From contig NZ_JQKD01000020.1 in the NCBI RefSeq assembly GCF_000745855.1, forward strand, positions 1-64,000: a stretch of 64,000 nt of DNA, read 5' to 3'. The stretch is from Xenophilus azovorans DSM 13620. Lineage in GTDB: Bacteria; Pseudomonadota; Gammaproteobacteria; Burkholderiales; Burkholderiaceae_C. The position numbers and the translations under genes are program-made. The notes under the pieces are model-generated. The model was not told the DNA's origin. It was given only the letters and a program-made list of their open reading frames with translations, and did no database searches. Below are positions 7,719-16,929 of the stretch, piece by piece. Each line of letters begins with the position of its first letter. Position 1 is the first letter of the stretch.

Positions 7719-8923
7719 CGGGCGGCCTCCGCCTGCACCAGCAGCAGGCCCCCTTCGCTGCGCGCGTGGTAGCCGCGGCTGGCGAGGGCGCCGGCCAGGG
7801 TGTTCTGCGCGCTCGGGGGCAGGTCGAGGCCGCGCAGGCGCAACTGGCCGCCGGCATAGTCGATGGCGGTGGGCAGGCTGCCTGCCGGCAGGCTGGCGGC
7901 CAGAGCGGCCAGCATGGGTTCCAGGTCGCCCGCCGTCAGGCCGCCGGTGGCCTGCTGCAGGGCGGCGACCTCGCGCGCCATCTGCGCCGGCGCGTCGATC
8001 ACCAGCTTCACCGAGGGGAAGGTCTGCACCAGCACCTGATCGACCGCGCGGCGCTTGGCTTCCAGGGCGTGGCGTTCCTTCCAGGCCCAGGCGTTGACGC
8101 CGACCAGTTGCGCTGCCACCAGCAGGCCCGCGCCCCAGCGGGCGGCACGCCAGCGTGGCGCGCGCCACAGCGCATCGGCCGTGGCGGCCAGTTGCTTGCC
8201 GGCCCGCGCGCGGCCCGTCATGGCGAACTCGAACTGCGCCAGATCCCAGGGCAGTTCCGTCGCTTCCAGCCAGCGCTGCGGCGCGGGCAGCAGGCGCACC
8301 GGGCGGCCCATCAGCGCCTCGGCCAGTTCCGCCACCGCCGGTTCGGCGCCGGCCTCGGCATCGGGCGGCAGCGGGCCGGCCAGCGCGACGGCGGCGCCGT
8401 CCAGCGGCAGGCTGAGCACGCCGTTGCCGTCGCACACCGTCAGGTGCGCATGGCCGGGCTCGCCGGTGGCGAAGAGCAGCGGCGGCGCGTCGGCGGGGCG
8501 CGGCGCGAACTCGGGCACCAGCCGGCCGATGCGGCGCCCGGCACCTTCCAGCGCCTGCACCACCGCGCGCAGCCAGGCGCGCTGGCAGATGGCGACCCAG
8601 GCCGGCTCGCCGGCGCGGGCGCCGGGCTCCAGGGCGAAGTGCAGTTGCTCGGGCTCGTCCAGCAAGCGGTCTTCCAGCAGGCCGGCCAGCACGCTGCGCA
8701 GCCGGGCGGCGCTGGCCAGGCTGCCCGGCGGCAGCGTCACGCGATGCCAGGACAGCGCCGCTGCCGGCACGATCACCGTCGCCTCGCCCTGGCCCGGCAG
8801 CAGGGCCGGCGGGGCGCTGCCCTGCTGGCGCAGCCGCTGGCGGTCTGCCGACCATTCCGCCCACGCGAAGTCGGCGCCGGGCAGTGCCGTGGGCGGCGGA
8901 GGCTGGACCAGGATCAAGGCCAT
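7715..8923 (-). CDS. gspL: Type II secretion protein GspL
   Basis: GspL recruits GspE to the membrane through its cytoplasmic actin-like domain and binds GspM through its periplasmic part. From the ATG at 8923 (MALILVQPPPP) the product is 402 residues: cytoplasmic domain to about residue 250, one transmembrane helix near 258-278 (ARWGAGLLVAAQLVGVNAWA) and a periplasmic ferredoxin-like domain. In-frame codons further upstream lie inside a non-coding repeat, so they are not used. It is separated from gspK by about 140 bp, the longest break inside this otherwise overlapping operon. Confidence 0.92.
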   Translation of the reverse strand: MALILVQPPPPTALPGADFAWAEWSADRQRLRQQGSAPPALLPGQGEATVIVPAAALSWHRVTLPPGSLASAARLRSVLAGLLEDRLLDEPEQLHFALEPGARAGEPAWVAICQRAWLRAVVQALEGAGRRIGRLVPEFAPRPADAPPLLFATGEPGHAHLTVCDGNGVLSLPLDGAAVALAGPLPPDAEAGAEPAVAELAEALMGRPVRLLPAPQRWLEATELPWDLAQFEFAMTGRARAGKQLAATADALWRAPRWRAARWGAGLLVAAQLVGVNAWAWKERHALEAKRRAVDQVLVQTFPSVKLVIDAPAQMAREVAALQQATGGLTAGDLEPMLAALAASLPAGSLPTAIDYAGGQLRLRGLDLPPSAQNTLAGALASRGYHARSEGGLLLVQAEAAR

Positions 8924-8980
8924 CGGTGCGGGGCGGGGGATTGCAGTGGTCGGGGAAGGGCGGGCGGCACGGGTCGCTTT

Positions 8981-9060
8981 GCTCTGGATTTGATAGCTGG
9001 CCGCATCCGCCGGCTGGGCGGGGAGGCCATTTTTATTCAACTTTGCTACAAGCGCTTACA
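8981..9060 (-). repeat. Degenerate Comamonadaceae-type intergenic repeat between gspK and gspL
   Basis: This AT-richer block in an otherwise very GC-rich operon contains, on the coding strand, TAAGCGCTTGTAGCA, AAAAATGGCCTCC and CAGCTATCAAA. I recall these words from a dispersed intergenic repeat common in Comamonadaceae (GATAGCTG / AGCGCTT / GAGGCC). The copy is imperfect. The identification comes from memory of the pattern, not from a search. Confidence 0.45.
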
Positions 9061-9063
9061 GGG

Positions 9064-10083
9064 TCAGGGGCCGGTGAGTTCGTCCGTGGTGCCTGCACCA
9101 CGCTGGCGCCACACCACGCTCAGCGCCAGGCCGTTGCGCAGGAGCAGCGAGCGCTCCTCGACCCAGGTGCGGTCCAGCCGCAGCCGGCCCAGCACCTCGA
9201 AGTACTGCGTCGCCACGCCGTGCAGGCCCTCGGTGAACTGCGCGTCGCTGGACTGGATGAGTTCGTTCGCCTCGGCGAGCGTCCTGAAGAAGCGGCGCTG
9301 GCGCTGCTCCACCAGGCGGCGCGCGCCGGCCAGGTCCAGCTTCGGCACGCTGGCGAACAGCGCCTCGGCGCTGGCGGTGTTGATGTTCAGCTTCGCACCG
9401 GTGGTGGGCAGCACGGTGACGTGAGGCGCGATGGCCGCGACGCTGGCGGCCGGCAGGCCGAGCCAGACCAGTTCCTGCACGCGCTGGGGCATCAGCGGCG
9501 CGTCCTCGCCGCCGGCGGGGGGCTGGGCCTCCGCGCCCGCGGGCGTGGCGGTGCGCGGGCTGGCCCGCAGCAGCCCGGCCACCAGCGTATCGACCTGCGA
9601 GGGCGGCAGCCCCAGCAGCTCGAACAGCTTGCGGAAGGCCGCCACCGCCTGGGGCACGGCGCGGCCGCCGTCCACCAGGTTGCGCACGTTGAGCCTGGAC
9701 TGCGCGTCCACGATGCGGCCCGACAGGAAGGCGTCCGGCAGGCCTTCCAGCGCGTCGCTGCCGATGTTCTTGTCGGCCGCGAGGAAGCTGGTGAGCTTGG
9801 CCTCGGCCAGCGGCACGGCCCAGGGCTCGGCCAGGTGGTCGGCGCCGCCGGTGCGGCCGTCCTCGCGCAGGATCAGGCGCGACCAGTCGAGCGCGCCCAC
9901 CAGCACCCAGGCCGATTGCAGGCGCGCCCGCTCTGCGGCCTCGATCTCGGTGCTGCGCCACTGCTGCCACAGGGCGGCGGCGGAGAAGGTGGCGACCAGG
10001 GTCACGGTCAGCATCGCCAGCAGCAGGGCGGCGCCGCGCTGGTGCCGGGACAGGGCAGAAGAGGGCCGGTGCATGCGCTTCAT
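9064..10083 (-). CDS. gspK: Type II secretion minor pseudopilin GspK
   Basis: GspK is the large minor pseudopilin that caps the pseudopilus tip with GspI and GspJ. The 339-residue protein starts at the ATG at 10083 and has a class III leader ending 'SRHQRG' before 'AALLLAMLTVTLVA'. Position +5 is not Glu, which is the known exception for GspK. The long C-terminal domain contains the GspK alpha domain and the 'LNINTASAEALFASVPKLD' helix-hairpin-helix-like segment. The start overlaps the end of gspJ by 4 bp. Confidence 0.94.
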   Translation of the reverse strand: MKRMHRPSSALSRHQRGAALLLAMLTVTLVATFSAAALWQQWRSTEIEAAERARLQSAWVLVGALDWSRLILREDGRTGGADHLAEPWAVPLAEAKLTSFLAADKNIGSDALEGLPDAFLSGRIVDAQSRLNVRNLVDGGRAVPQAVAAFRKLFELLGLPPSQVDTLVAGLLRASPRTATPAGAEAQPPAGGEDAPLMPQRVQELVWLGLPAASVAAIAPHVTVLPTTGAKLNINTASAEALFASVPKLDLAGARRLVEQRQRRFFRTLAEANELIQSSDAQFTEGLHGVATQYFEVLGRLRLDRTWVEERSLLLRNGLALSVVWRQRGAGTTDELTGP

Positions 10084-10748
10084 CCCTGCTTCGGCGCAGC
10101 GTAGGTGGGCCGCACCCAGTCGCGCTGCACCGCGCTGCTCAGGCCGGCGCCGGGTGGCAGCGCCAGCAGCAGGCGCACGCCGTCGGGCAGCGGGTTGTTC
10201 AGGCCCAGGGACTCGGCAGGCACGGCCGCGCTCCAACTGCCGCCGCGGAAGTACGCCAACTGCCAGCCGGCCAGCGGCAGCAGCGGGGTGGCGGCCGCGT
10301 CGACCTCGCGCGCGCCGTCCTGCGCCCAGGCGGCGGCCCGTTGCCAGGCCTGCTGCCATTGGTCGCGCGCGGCCAGCGGCGGCGACTGCCAGCGCATCCA
10401 GCGCAGGCCCCCGGCGCCCGGGCGCGCGGTCCAGGCCACCACCAGCGCGGCCGGCCGCCCGGCGCCGTCGCTGCCGCGGCGGGTGAGGCGCAGCACCTGG
10501 CCGTTCCAGTCCATGGCGGGCAGGTCGCCGTACGGCGTGGCGGCGTCCAGGTCGGCGTTCCACTGCGCCAGGGAGGTCTGCAGCACCAGCACCGCGTCGT
10601 CGCGCTCGCGGTGGCCGGCCTGCGCACGGGCCATCGCCTCCAGCCCGCGCCAGCTCACCAGCGCCAGCAGCGCCATCACGGCCAGCGCGACCAGCAGCTC
10701 GACCAGGGTGAAGCCGGCGGCGCGCGCGCGAAGGCCGGGGCGCGGCAT
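10080..10748 (-). CDS. gspJ: Type II secretion minor pseudopilin GspJ
   Basis: GspJ is a minor pseudopilin of the tip complex. The 222-residue product has a prepilin leader 'MPRPGLRARAAG' followed by 'FTLVELLVALAVMALLALVSW' (N-methylation site with Glu +5). The globular domain has the family features 'WRGLEAMARAQ' and 'GLRWMRW'. Start and stop overlap gspI and gspK in 4-bp arrangements. A prepilin peptidase (GspO/PilD) must process it but is not encoded here. Confidence 0.94.
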   Translation of the reverse strand: MPRPGLRARAAGFTLVELLVALAVMALLALVSWRGLEAMARAQAGHRERDDAVLVLQTSLAQWNADLDAATPYGDLPAMDWNGQVLRLTRRGSDGAGRPAALVVAWTARPGAGGLRWMRWQSPPLAARDQWQQAWQRAAAWAQDGAREVDAAATPLLPLAGWQLAYFRGGSWSAAVPAESLGLNNPLPDGVRLLLALPPGAGLSSAVQRDWVRPTYAAPKQG

Positions 10749-11113
10749 CAGAACCGCCCCACCACGGTCGACAACCGCAGCACCGGCCACTGGTCGGCGT
10801 CGCGCACCTGCACGTCCACGCGGCGGAAGTTGGGGTTGAGCGTGGAGGTGGTGGTGACGGCCACCGTGAAGACCGTGCCGGCCTGCGTGCAGGCCAGCAT
10901 GCTGTCGCCCACGGCCGGCATCTGCGACGCCAGCCGCACCTTCGCCAGTTCGTTCTCGGCGCACAGCTGCGCCAGCACCATGTCGGACTGCCGCTGCGCG
11001 TTGCGGCCGAGCGCATTGACGGCCTGCGTGCCGGCGGCCAGCGCGATCGCGACGATGGCCAGCGCCACCATCACCTCGATCAGCGTGAAGCCGTTGCGGC
11101 GCATCGTCGTCAC
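10748..11113 (-). CDS. gspI: Type II secretion minor pseudopilin GspI
   Basis: GspI nucleates the minor pseudopilin tip. The product is 121 residues if translation starts at the GTG at 11113, which overlaps the gspH stop (GTGA), or 118 if it starts at the ATG at 11104. The leader is MRRNG and the mature protein starts 'FTLIEVMVALAIVAIALAAG' with Glu +5. 'CAENELAKVRLA' matches the conserved GspI core. The overlap favours coupled translation from the GTG, but the ATG gives the canonical short leader. Confidence 0.93.
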   Translation of the reverse strand: MTTMRRNGFTLIEVMVALAIVAIALAAGTQAVNALGRNAQRQSDMVLAQLCAENELAKVRLASQMPAVGDSMLACTQAGTVFTVAVTTTSTLNPNFRRVDVQVRDADQWPVLRLSTVVGRF

Positions 11114-11589
11114 GGCAGGTTCGTGACGGCGAAGGGCCGCAGGCCGTCGGTCGCCACCCGCAGGCGGCGCGCCGGCGGCCCCTCGGTGCTCAGCAGCACC
11201 TGCTGTGCGGCGATGATCGGCTCCGGACCCAGTTGCAGCACCGGCACCGCGACGCCGGCGGCATCGAGCGGCAGGGCGCCGACGCCGGCGTGCATCCAGT
11301 GGCTGGGCAGGGCCCCGGGGGGCAGGCCGTCGAAGGCGAAGCCTTCCTCGGTGACGCGCCAGCGCACCGTGGCGCCGCTGGCGCGCGACTGCGCGCGGGC
11401 CGCTTCCAGCAGCGCGGCCAGGCGCTCGGCTTCGCGGTCCAGGGCGGCCTGCCCGCTGTCGCGCAGCGACAGGCTCACGCCTGCGATGGCGAAGGCCATG
11501 ATGGCCACCACCACCAGGAATTCGATGAGGGTGAAGCCCCGCGGGGGGCGCGTGGCGCTGTGGCTATTGCCAGCTACCGATGTCGGCAT
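11110..11589 (-). CDS. gspH: Type II secretion minor pseudopilin GspH
   Basis: GspH links the pseudopilus tip to the GspG shaft. The 159-residue protein has a leader ending 'RPPRG' (cut before residue 19) and the helix 'FTLIEFLVVVAIMAFAIAGV' with Glu +5, followed by a small beta-rich domain ('ATVRWRVTEEGFAFDGLP'). Its 5' end lies inside gspG by 26 bp, an unusually long overlap that suggests coupled translation. Confidence 0.92.
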   Translation of the reverse strand: MPTSVAGNSHSATRPPRGFTLIEFLVVVAIMAFAIAGVSLSLRDSGQAALDREAERLAALLEAARAQSRASGATVRWRVTEEGFAFDGLPPGALPSHWMHAGVGALPLDAAGVAVPVLQLGPEPIIAAQQVLLSTEGPPARRLRVATDGLRPFAVTNLP

Positions 11590-11995
11590 CGTTGCCTTCG
11601 CCGCCGGGCTGGCCGTCGGCGCCGAGGGAAAGCACGTCGATCTCGCCCTGCACGCCCGGATTCATGTACTGGTAGGGGCGGCCCCACGGGTCGTTGGGCA
11701 GCTTGTCGACGTACGGCTTCCAGTTCGGCGGAACGGGGTTGGCGGTCGGCCGCGCCACCAGCGCCTGCAGCCCCTGCTCGGCCGTGGGGTAGCGCTGGTT
11801 GTCCAGGCGGTACATCTTCAGCGCGTTCATCAGGTTGTGGACGTCGGTGCGCGCGGCGGTCACGCGGGCGTCGTCGGCGCGGCCGATGACGTTGGGCACG
11901 ATCAGCGCCGCCAGCACGCCGATGATGACCAGCACCACCATCAGTTCGATCAGCGTGAAGCCGCGTTGCAGTGTGGGAACCGGACGTTGGCGCAT
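11564..11995 (-). CDS. gspG: Type II secretion major pseudopilin GspG
   Basis: GspG polymerises into the pseudopilus shaft. The 143-residue product shows leader MRQRPVPTLQRG and mature helix 'FTLIELMVVLVIIGVLAALI', then 'RYPTAEQGLQALV' and 'PNDPWGRPYQYMNPG', both hallmark GspG segments; the Asp-rich C-terminus ('GNDADIGSWQ') contains the Ca2+ site of the family. It is the first gene of the leftward operon and is divergent from gspC with a 51-bp gap. Confidence 0.97.
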   Translation of the reverse strand: MRQRPVPTLQRGFTLIELMVVLVIIGVLAALIVPNVIGRADDARVTAARTDVHNLMNALKMYRLDNQRYPTAEQGLQALVARPTANPVPPNWKPYVDKLPNDPWGRPYQYMNPGVQGEIDVLSLGADGQPGGEGNDADIGSWQ

Positions 11996-12026
11996 CGCAG
12001 GAAGGGAGAGGGGGATCGGGGAAGCG

Positions 12027-12042
12027 GCGGATCATAATCCGC
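12027..12042 (+). promoter_or_regulatory. gspC -10 box inside an inverted repeat; probable leaderless start
   Basis: A perfect 6-4-6 inverted repeat (GCGGAT, CATA, ATCCGC) contains a -10-like CATAAT at 12033-12038. Only 8 nt separate it from the gspC ATG, so transcription would begin at or next to the start codon. The palindrome could also bind a regulator controlling the divergent gspG promoter. Confidence 0.45.
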
Positions 12043-12046
12043 ACCC

Positions 12047-12544
12047 ATGACACAAGCGCACGCCCCGACCCGCTGGCCGGCTGCCGCCACCACCGTGCTG
12101 GTATGGGCGGCCGCTGCGGCGAGCCTCGTGTTCTGGGGCCTGCGGCTGGCATCGCCGGCCGATGGCGACCGCCCGCCTGCGGTGTCGGCTACGCCGGCGA
12201 TGAGCATCGACACCCAGGCCGTGGCGCGGGCCCTCGGCGCGCAGCCGGCGGTGGCGCAGGCCGTCCGCGTGCCCGATGCCGCCAGCCGCTTCGCGCTGCT
12301 GGGCGTGGTGGCCGATGCCAACGGCCGCGGCGCCGCGCTGATCGCCGTCGATGGCAAGCCGCCGCGCCCCTTCCGGGCGGGCGCCGCGCTGGCGCAGGGC
12401 TACGTGCTGCAGGGTGTGGATGCGCACGGCGTGCGCGTCGGCGCCGGCGTGGATGCGCCCGCGGCCTTCACGCTGCAGGTGCCGGCGCGGCCCGGCGCCG
12501 TCAATGGCCCGCCGCGCCCGGCGCCGGCCATGCCGGCGGGCTGA
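12047..12544 (+). CDS. gspC: Type II secretion protein GspC, short PDZ-less form
   Basis: GspC links the inner-membrane platform to the GspD secretin through its periplasmic HR domain. The 165-residue product has a cytoplasmic N-terminus, one transmembrane helix (about 12-35) and an HR-like domain (about 78-145: 'FALLGVVADANGRGAALIAVDG...YVLQGVDAHGVRVG'). It ends in a Pro/Ala tail without the PDZ or coiled-coil domain of enteric GspC, so it is roughly 100 residues shorter. It is divergent from all other gsp genes. Assignment rests on the HR motif and locus position. Confidence 0.88.
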   Translation: MTQAHAPTRWPAAATTVLVWAAAAASLVFWGLRLASPADGDRPPAVSATPAMSIDTQAVARALGAQPAVAQAVRVPDAASRFALLGVVADANGRGAALIAVDGKPPRPFRAGAALAQGYVLQGVDAHGVRVGAGVDAPAAFTLQVPARPGAVNGPPRPAPAMPAG

Positions 12545-12556
12545 GCCGGTTCTCTC

Positions 12557-14113
<1,557 letters not shown>

Positions 14114-14206
14114 GGCGGAGGGGGAAGCGTCTTGAGAGGAGCCAGTGATGATAAATCGGCACACGATTTGCTGTCGGCATGCGGCGTGGACACTTTTGTC
14201 ATCGCC

Positions 14207-15322
14207 ATGCTGACGAGAGTGACCGCAGCCAACGATCCGGCTTTTTCCGAGCGAGCACATCCAGGGAGCGTCGGGCTCCCGGGCGAGCTGACAAGCAGCG
14301 AAGCGTCGTCAGACCTTTGTGTCAGAGACCTCGCTTTCCAGTTGCTCGATGCCGAGCGTGCGCGAGTGGCTCGCGGCGAAATCGCCCGGGGCAGTTGGCA
14401 GGTGATGGACAACCGGCTGAGAGCGCACATCCTGCCTTTGCTGGGCGATCTGCCGGCGCACCGCGTCGACGCCGCGGCGGGGCAGCGCCTGATCGACCGG
14501 CTGGGTGATCAGGGCCTGTCGAGCACGACCCTCTCGCAATACGTGGTGCTGCTGCGCAAGGTTCTCATGCACGGCGTGCTCACCGGCGTGTTGCACGAGT
14601 TGCCGCGCTTGCCCAAGGTCAAGGTCCGCAGCCGGCCGCGCGGCAGCTTCAGCGTAGCGGAATATCGGCAGCTCGCTTCCGCGGCGCGGGCGTTGCGCGG
14701 ACAAGCGCATCCGATACTGGGCACTCTGGACGCCGGCGACAGGTTCTGGATCGCCCGCGACCTGTTGTACATGCCGGACGAGATGTCGTGGCTGATCCGC
14801 TGGATGGTCAACACCTTCGTGCGGCCCAGCGACGTCAAGCTCGTCCGACACAAGCATGTCGACGTCGTGCGCGGGCGTCAGCTTTACCTGCGCCTGCGGC
14901 TGCCGGAAACGAAGCGGCACGGCCAGCCCGTGGTGAGCCTGCGGCCGGCCGTGCACGTCTATGAGGCGTTGCTCCGGCAGCGGCGCAGCGAAGGCCTGGC
15001 TGCGCCCGATGACTACCTGTTCCTGCCGCGCGTCAAGGACCGCAATCAGGCGCTGGCGGTGCTGAACTTCTTTTTCAAATGGGTGCCGCAGCAAACCGGT
15101 CTGGAGACGGGGCCGCTGGGGCAGACGCGCACCCTCTACTGCCTGCGCCACACCGCCATCACGCTGCGCCTGCTGTACGGCCAGGGCATCGACATGCTCA
15201 CCCTGGCGCGCAACGCGCGCACCAGCGTCAACATGATCGAGCGCTTCTACGCCTCGACCCTGAGCGGTGAGATGAACGTGGATCTGCTGCAAAGCCGGCG
15301 CGGGAGGAAGAGTGGTCCTTGA
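14207..15322 (+). CDS. Orphan tyrosine recombinase (integrase family)
   Basis: The protein has an SAM-like N-terminal core-binding domain (about 50-145) and a C-terminal catalytic domain. Candidate residues are Arg in 'FVRPSDVKLV', Lys in 'ETKRHGQPVV', Arg in 'YCLRHTAITLRL' and the nucleophile Tyr in 'TSVNMIERFYAS'. The YxLRHT and TSxxMIExxY forms fit a phage-type subfamily. No strong ribosome site marks the start: ATG 14207 gives 371 residues, GTG 14186 or TTG 14132 would be longer. It stands alone between ilvA and a porin, with no attachment site, excisionase or phage genes visible, so it may be a remnant of a lost element or a domesticated recombinase. Confidence 0.8.
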   Translation: MLTRVTAANDPAFSERAHPGSVGLPGELTSSEASSDLCVRDLAFQLLDAERARVARGEIARGSWQVMDNRLRAHILPLLGDLPAHRVDAAAGQRLIDRLGDQGLSSTTLSQYVVLLRKVLMHGVLTGVLHELPRLPKVKVRSRPRGSFSVAEYRQLASAARALRGQAHPILGTLDAGDRFWIARDLLYMPDEMSWLIRWMVNTFVRPSDVKLVRHKHVDVVRGRQLYLRLRLPETKRHGQPVVSLRPAVHVYEALLRQRRSEGLAAPDDYLFLPRVKDRNQALAVLNFFFKWVPQQTGLETGPLGQTRTLYCLRHTAITLRLLYGQGIDMLTLARNARTSVNMIERFYASTLSGEMNVDLLQSRRGRKSGP

Positions 15323-15325
15323 ATG

Positions 15326-15354
15326 AAAAAGCCACCCCGCTGTCGCGAGGTGGC
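15326..15354 (-). terminator. Rho-independent terminator of the left porin
   Basis: On the minus strand a GCCACC/GGTGGC stem with a GC-rich interior is followed by TTTTT, about 40 bp after the porin stop codon. It lies at the convergent end of the recombinase gene. Confidence 0.8.
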
Positions 15355-15393
15355 CTTGGCCTCCGATCCTGATCTGGCATCAGCCAGCGGGAA

Positions 15394-16701
15394 TCAGAAA
15401 GCGTGGCGGATGCCCAGGTCGTAGCCGATGGAGGTCTTCGGGCGATAGTCGCCGCTGATCCAGTTGCCGCGCGCGATGCCGCCCACGGAATAGTCAGCCC
15501 CATTCTTGTTCTTGATGTAGGCCACGGTGCCGTACAGAGCCGTGCGCTTGGACAGGTTGTGCACGTAGCCCACGGCGATCTGATCAGCCTTGGGGTTGCC
15601 CTGGTTGCCGAAGGCCTGTGCCCAGTAGTCTTTCAGGCTCGGCAGCGGCGCCAGACCGTAGTAATGCACCGAAGGCTTGAGCGTCACGCGGCCGTAGGAC
15701 GCCTTGATGACGCCAGCGCCCACCGGTGCGGTCAGGCCGATGTGATAGCCGTTCAGACGGCCGTTGGTGACAGCCAGCGATTCGAACGGCGACACGTTCG
15801 TGTACTCGCCGTCGGATTTGACGCGGGCGTATTCGCCGACCAGCTTGAGCACGCCGAAGTCGTAGGATGCGCCGACGTTGAAGGTCTTTACGGTGCGGTC
15901 GAAACCATCGTAGTAGTCGGACTCGACGTTCTGTTCACCATAGGCCACGGCCACATCCAGCGGGCCGTTGGCGTAGCCGAAGCGGCCTCCCCAATAGCGG
16001 CCCGAGCGCGTGTCGCCGTTGGCGGGCGTGAACGTGCCGTCGCTGTACTTGGCCTTCTCGTGGAAGGCATACATCACGTTGCCGTAGAAGCCGCCCAAGT
16101 TCCGGGGCAGGAAGTAGCCGACCGAGTTGGAAGCGCGGACGTTGTCGGACTCAAAAGCCCAATCGGAACCGACCAAGTTGCTTGCCGTCAGTGGAGCGGC
16201 GCCGGCGGCCTTCTGGATGAGGTTGGTGCCCACGCCCACGGTGCCGAACGGATCGAAAACGGAGTTGTTGGAGAACGTCGGCTTGTAGTCGCGGCCCAGG
16301 CGGATTTCACCGAAGGCGCCCGACAGGCTGACGGTGGCGCGGCGGTTGAAGTTCAGTGCGTACGACGCGTCATCGTTGCGGATCGACGATTCCAGCCAGA
16401 AGCTGGCCGCCAGACCCCCACCCAGGTCTTCCACGCCACGAAAGCCGAGACGGGCGGACGATTCGTTGCCGACGGTCATGCCGGTCCAGCTCTTCTTGGC
16501 GGAATCCGCCTGGAAGATGTAGGCAAGGGGATCGGTCGCCAGGACGAAGGGGTCGGTGACCAGTTGGCTCTTGTTCGAGTAGCTGCTGATGCCGGCGTCC
16601 ACCACGCCGAACAGCGTCACCGACGATTGCGCCGAGGCAACACCGGCAGCAGCCAGGGCAGCCAGAGCAGCTAGACCGGCCGTTGTGATCCACGGCGCCA
16701 A
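15394..16701 (-). CDS. Gram-negative porin with a displaced or lost start
   Basis: This is a 16-stranded general porin of the betaproteobacterial type ('AQSSVTLFGVVDAGISS' at the mature N-terminus, 'YRPKTSIGYDLGIRHAF' ending in the C-terminal Phe signal). It is a paralogue of the porin at 18294-19544. The body is intact, but the first codons do not match: where the paralogue reads MKKSLVALAALAAAG, this frame reads ITTAGLAALAALAAAG with no ATG, no charged N-terminus and no ribosome site. The coordinate given uses an in-frame TTG, the only near start after the terminator at 16703-16732. An upstream TTG at 16827 overlaps a promoter and is unlikely. Expression is therefore doubtful. Confidence 0.75.
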   Translation of the reverse strand: MAPWITTAGLAALAALAAAGVASAQSSVTLFGVVDAGISSYSNKSQLVTDPFVLATDPLAYIFQADSAKKSWTGMTVGNESSARLGFRGVEDLGGGLAASFWLESSIRNDDASYALNFNRRATVSLSGAFGEIRLGRDYKPTFSNNSVFDPFGTVGVGTNLIQKAAGAAPLTASNLVGSDWAFESDNVRASNSVGYFLPRNLGGFYGNVMYAFHEKAKYSDGTFTPANGDTRSGRYWGGRFGYANGPLDVAVAYGEQNVESDYYDGFDRTVKTFNVGASYDFGVLKLVGEYARVKSDGEYTNVSPFESLAVTNGRLNGYHIGLTAPVGAGVIKASYGRVTLKPSVHYYGLAPLPSLKDYWAQAFGNQGNPKADQIAVGYVHNLSKRTALYGTVAYIKNKNGADYSVGGIARGNWISGDYRPKTSIGYDLGIRHAF

Positions 16702-16702
16702 G

Positions 16703-16790
16703 AAAAAAGCCCCGAGTCTTGCGACTCGGGGCCAAATCCACCAATTGAGAGGGTGGAGGAGACAACCGGTGCGCACCTGGGTGCGCGTTG
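16703..16790 (-). ncRNA. Candidate small RNA with three hairpins and an intrinsic terminator
   Basis: A promoter (16797-16824) would produce a transcript of about 88 nt. It folds into hairpin 1 (GCGCAC/GTGCGC, loop CCAG), hairpin 2 (TCCACC/GGTGGA, 9-nt loop) and a 10-bp terminator stem (GCCCCGAGTC/GACTCGGGGC, GCAA loop) followed by TTTTTT. The unpaired segment between hairpins 1 and 2 contains TCTCCTCC, complementary to Shine-Dalgarno sequences. No open frame of note lies in it. It does not resemble 6S, tmRNA, SRP RNA or RNase P RNA. It may instead be the attenuated leader of the porin downstream. Confidence 0.5.
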
Positions 16791-16796
16791 AAATAA

Positions 16797-16824
16797 AGTA
16801 TAGCGAGGTCTTGCTGCGATGCAA
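16797..16824 (-). promoter_or_regulatory. Sigma70-type promoter upstream of the candidate small RNA
   Basis: On the minus strand TTGCAT (16819-16824) and TATACT (16797-16802) are separated by 16 bp, close to consensus. The start point would fall near 16790, just before the first hairpin. Confidence 0.65.
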
Positions 16825-16929
16825 CAAGGCAATGGTGATTTACCCCACAACCTTTGCGCGAAGTCGACGGCTTTGTGATTTTTGACCGTCACCCGCGTAT
16901 CTGAACTCGAGAAAGAAAGAGCGATTGCA

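Noticed and set aside
4033-8097. Plus-strand frame of 1354 codons opposite gspD-gspN
   Set aside because: No recognisable domain, composition typical of antisense high-GC frames, and it covers several well-supported gsp genes.
16741-16790. Possible tRNA or tRNA-like structure before the terminator
   Set aside because: No T-loop consensus, no anticodon arm and no CCA end; the hairpins fit a small RNA instead.
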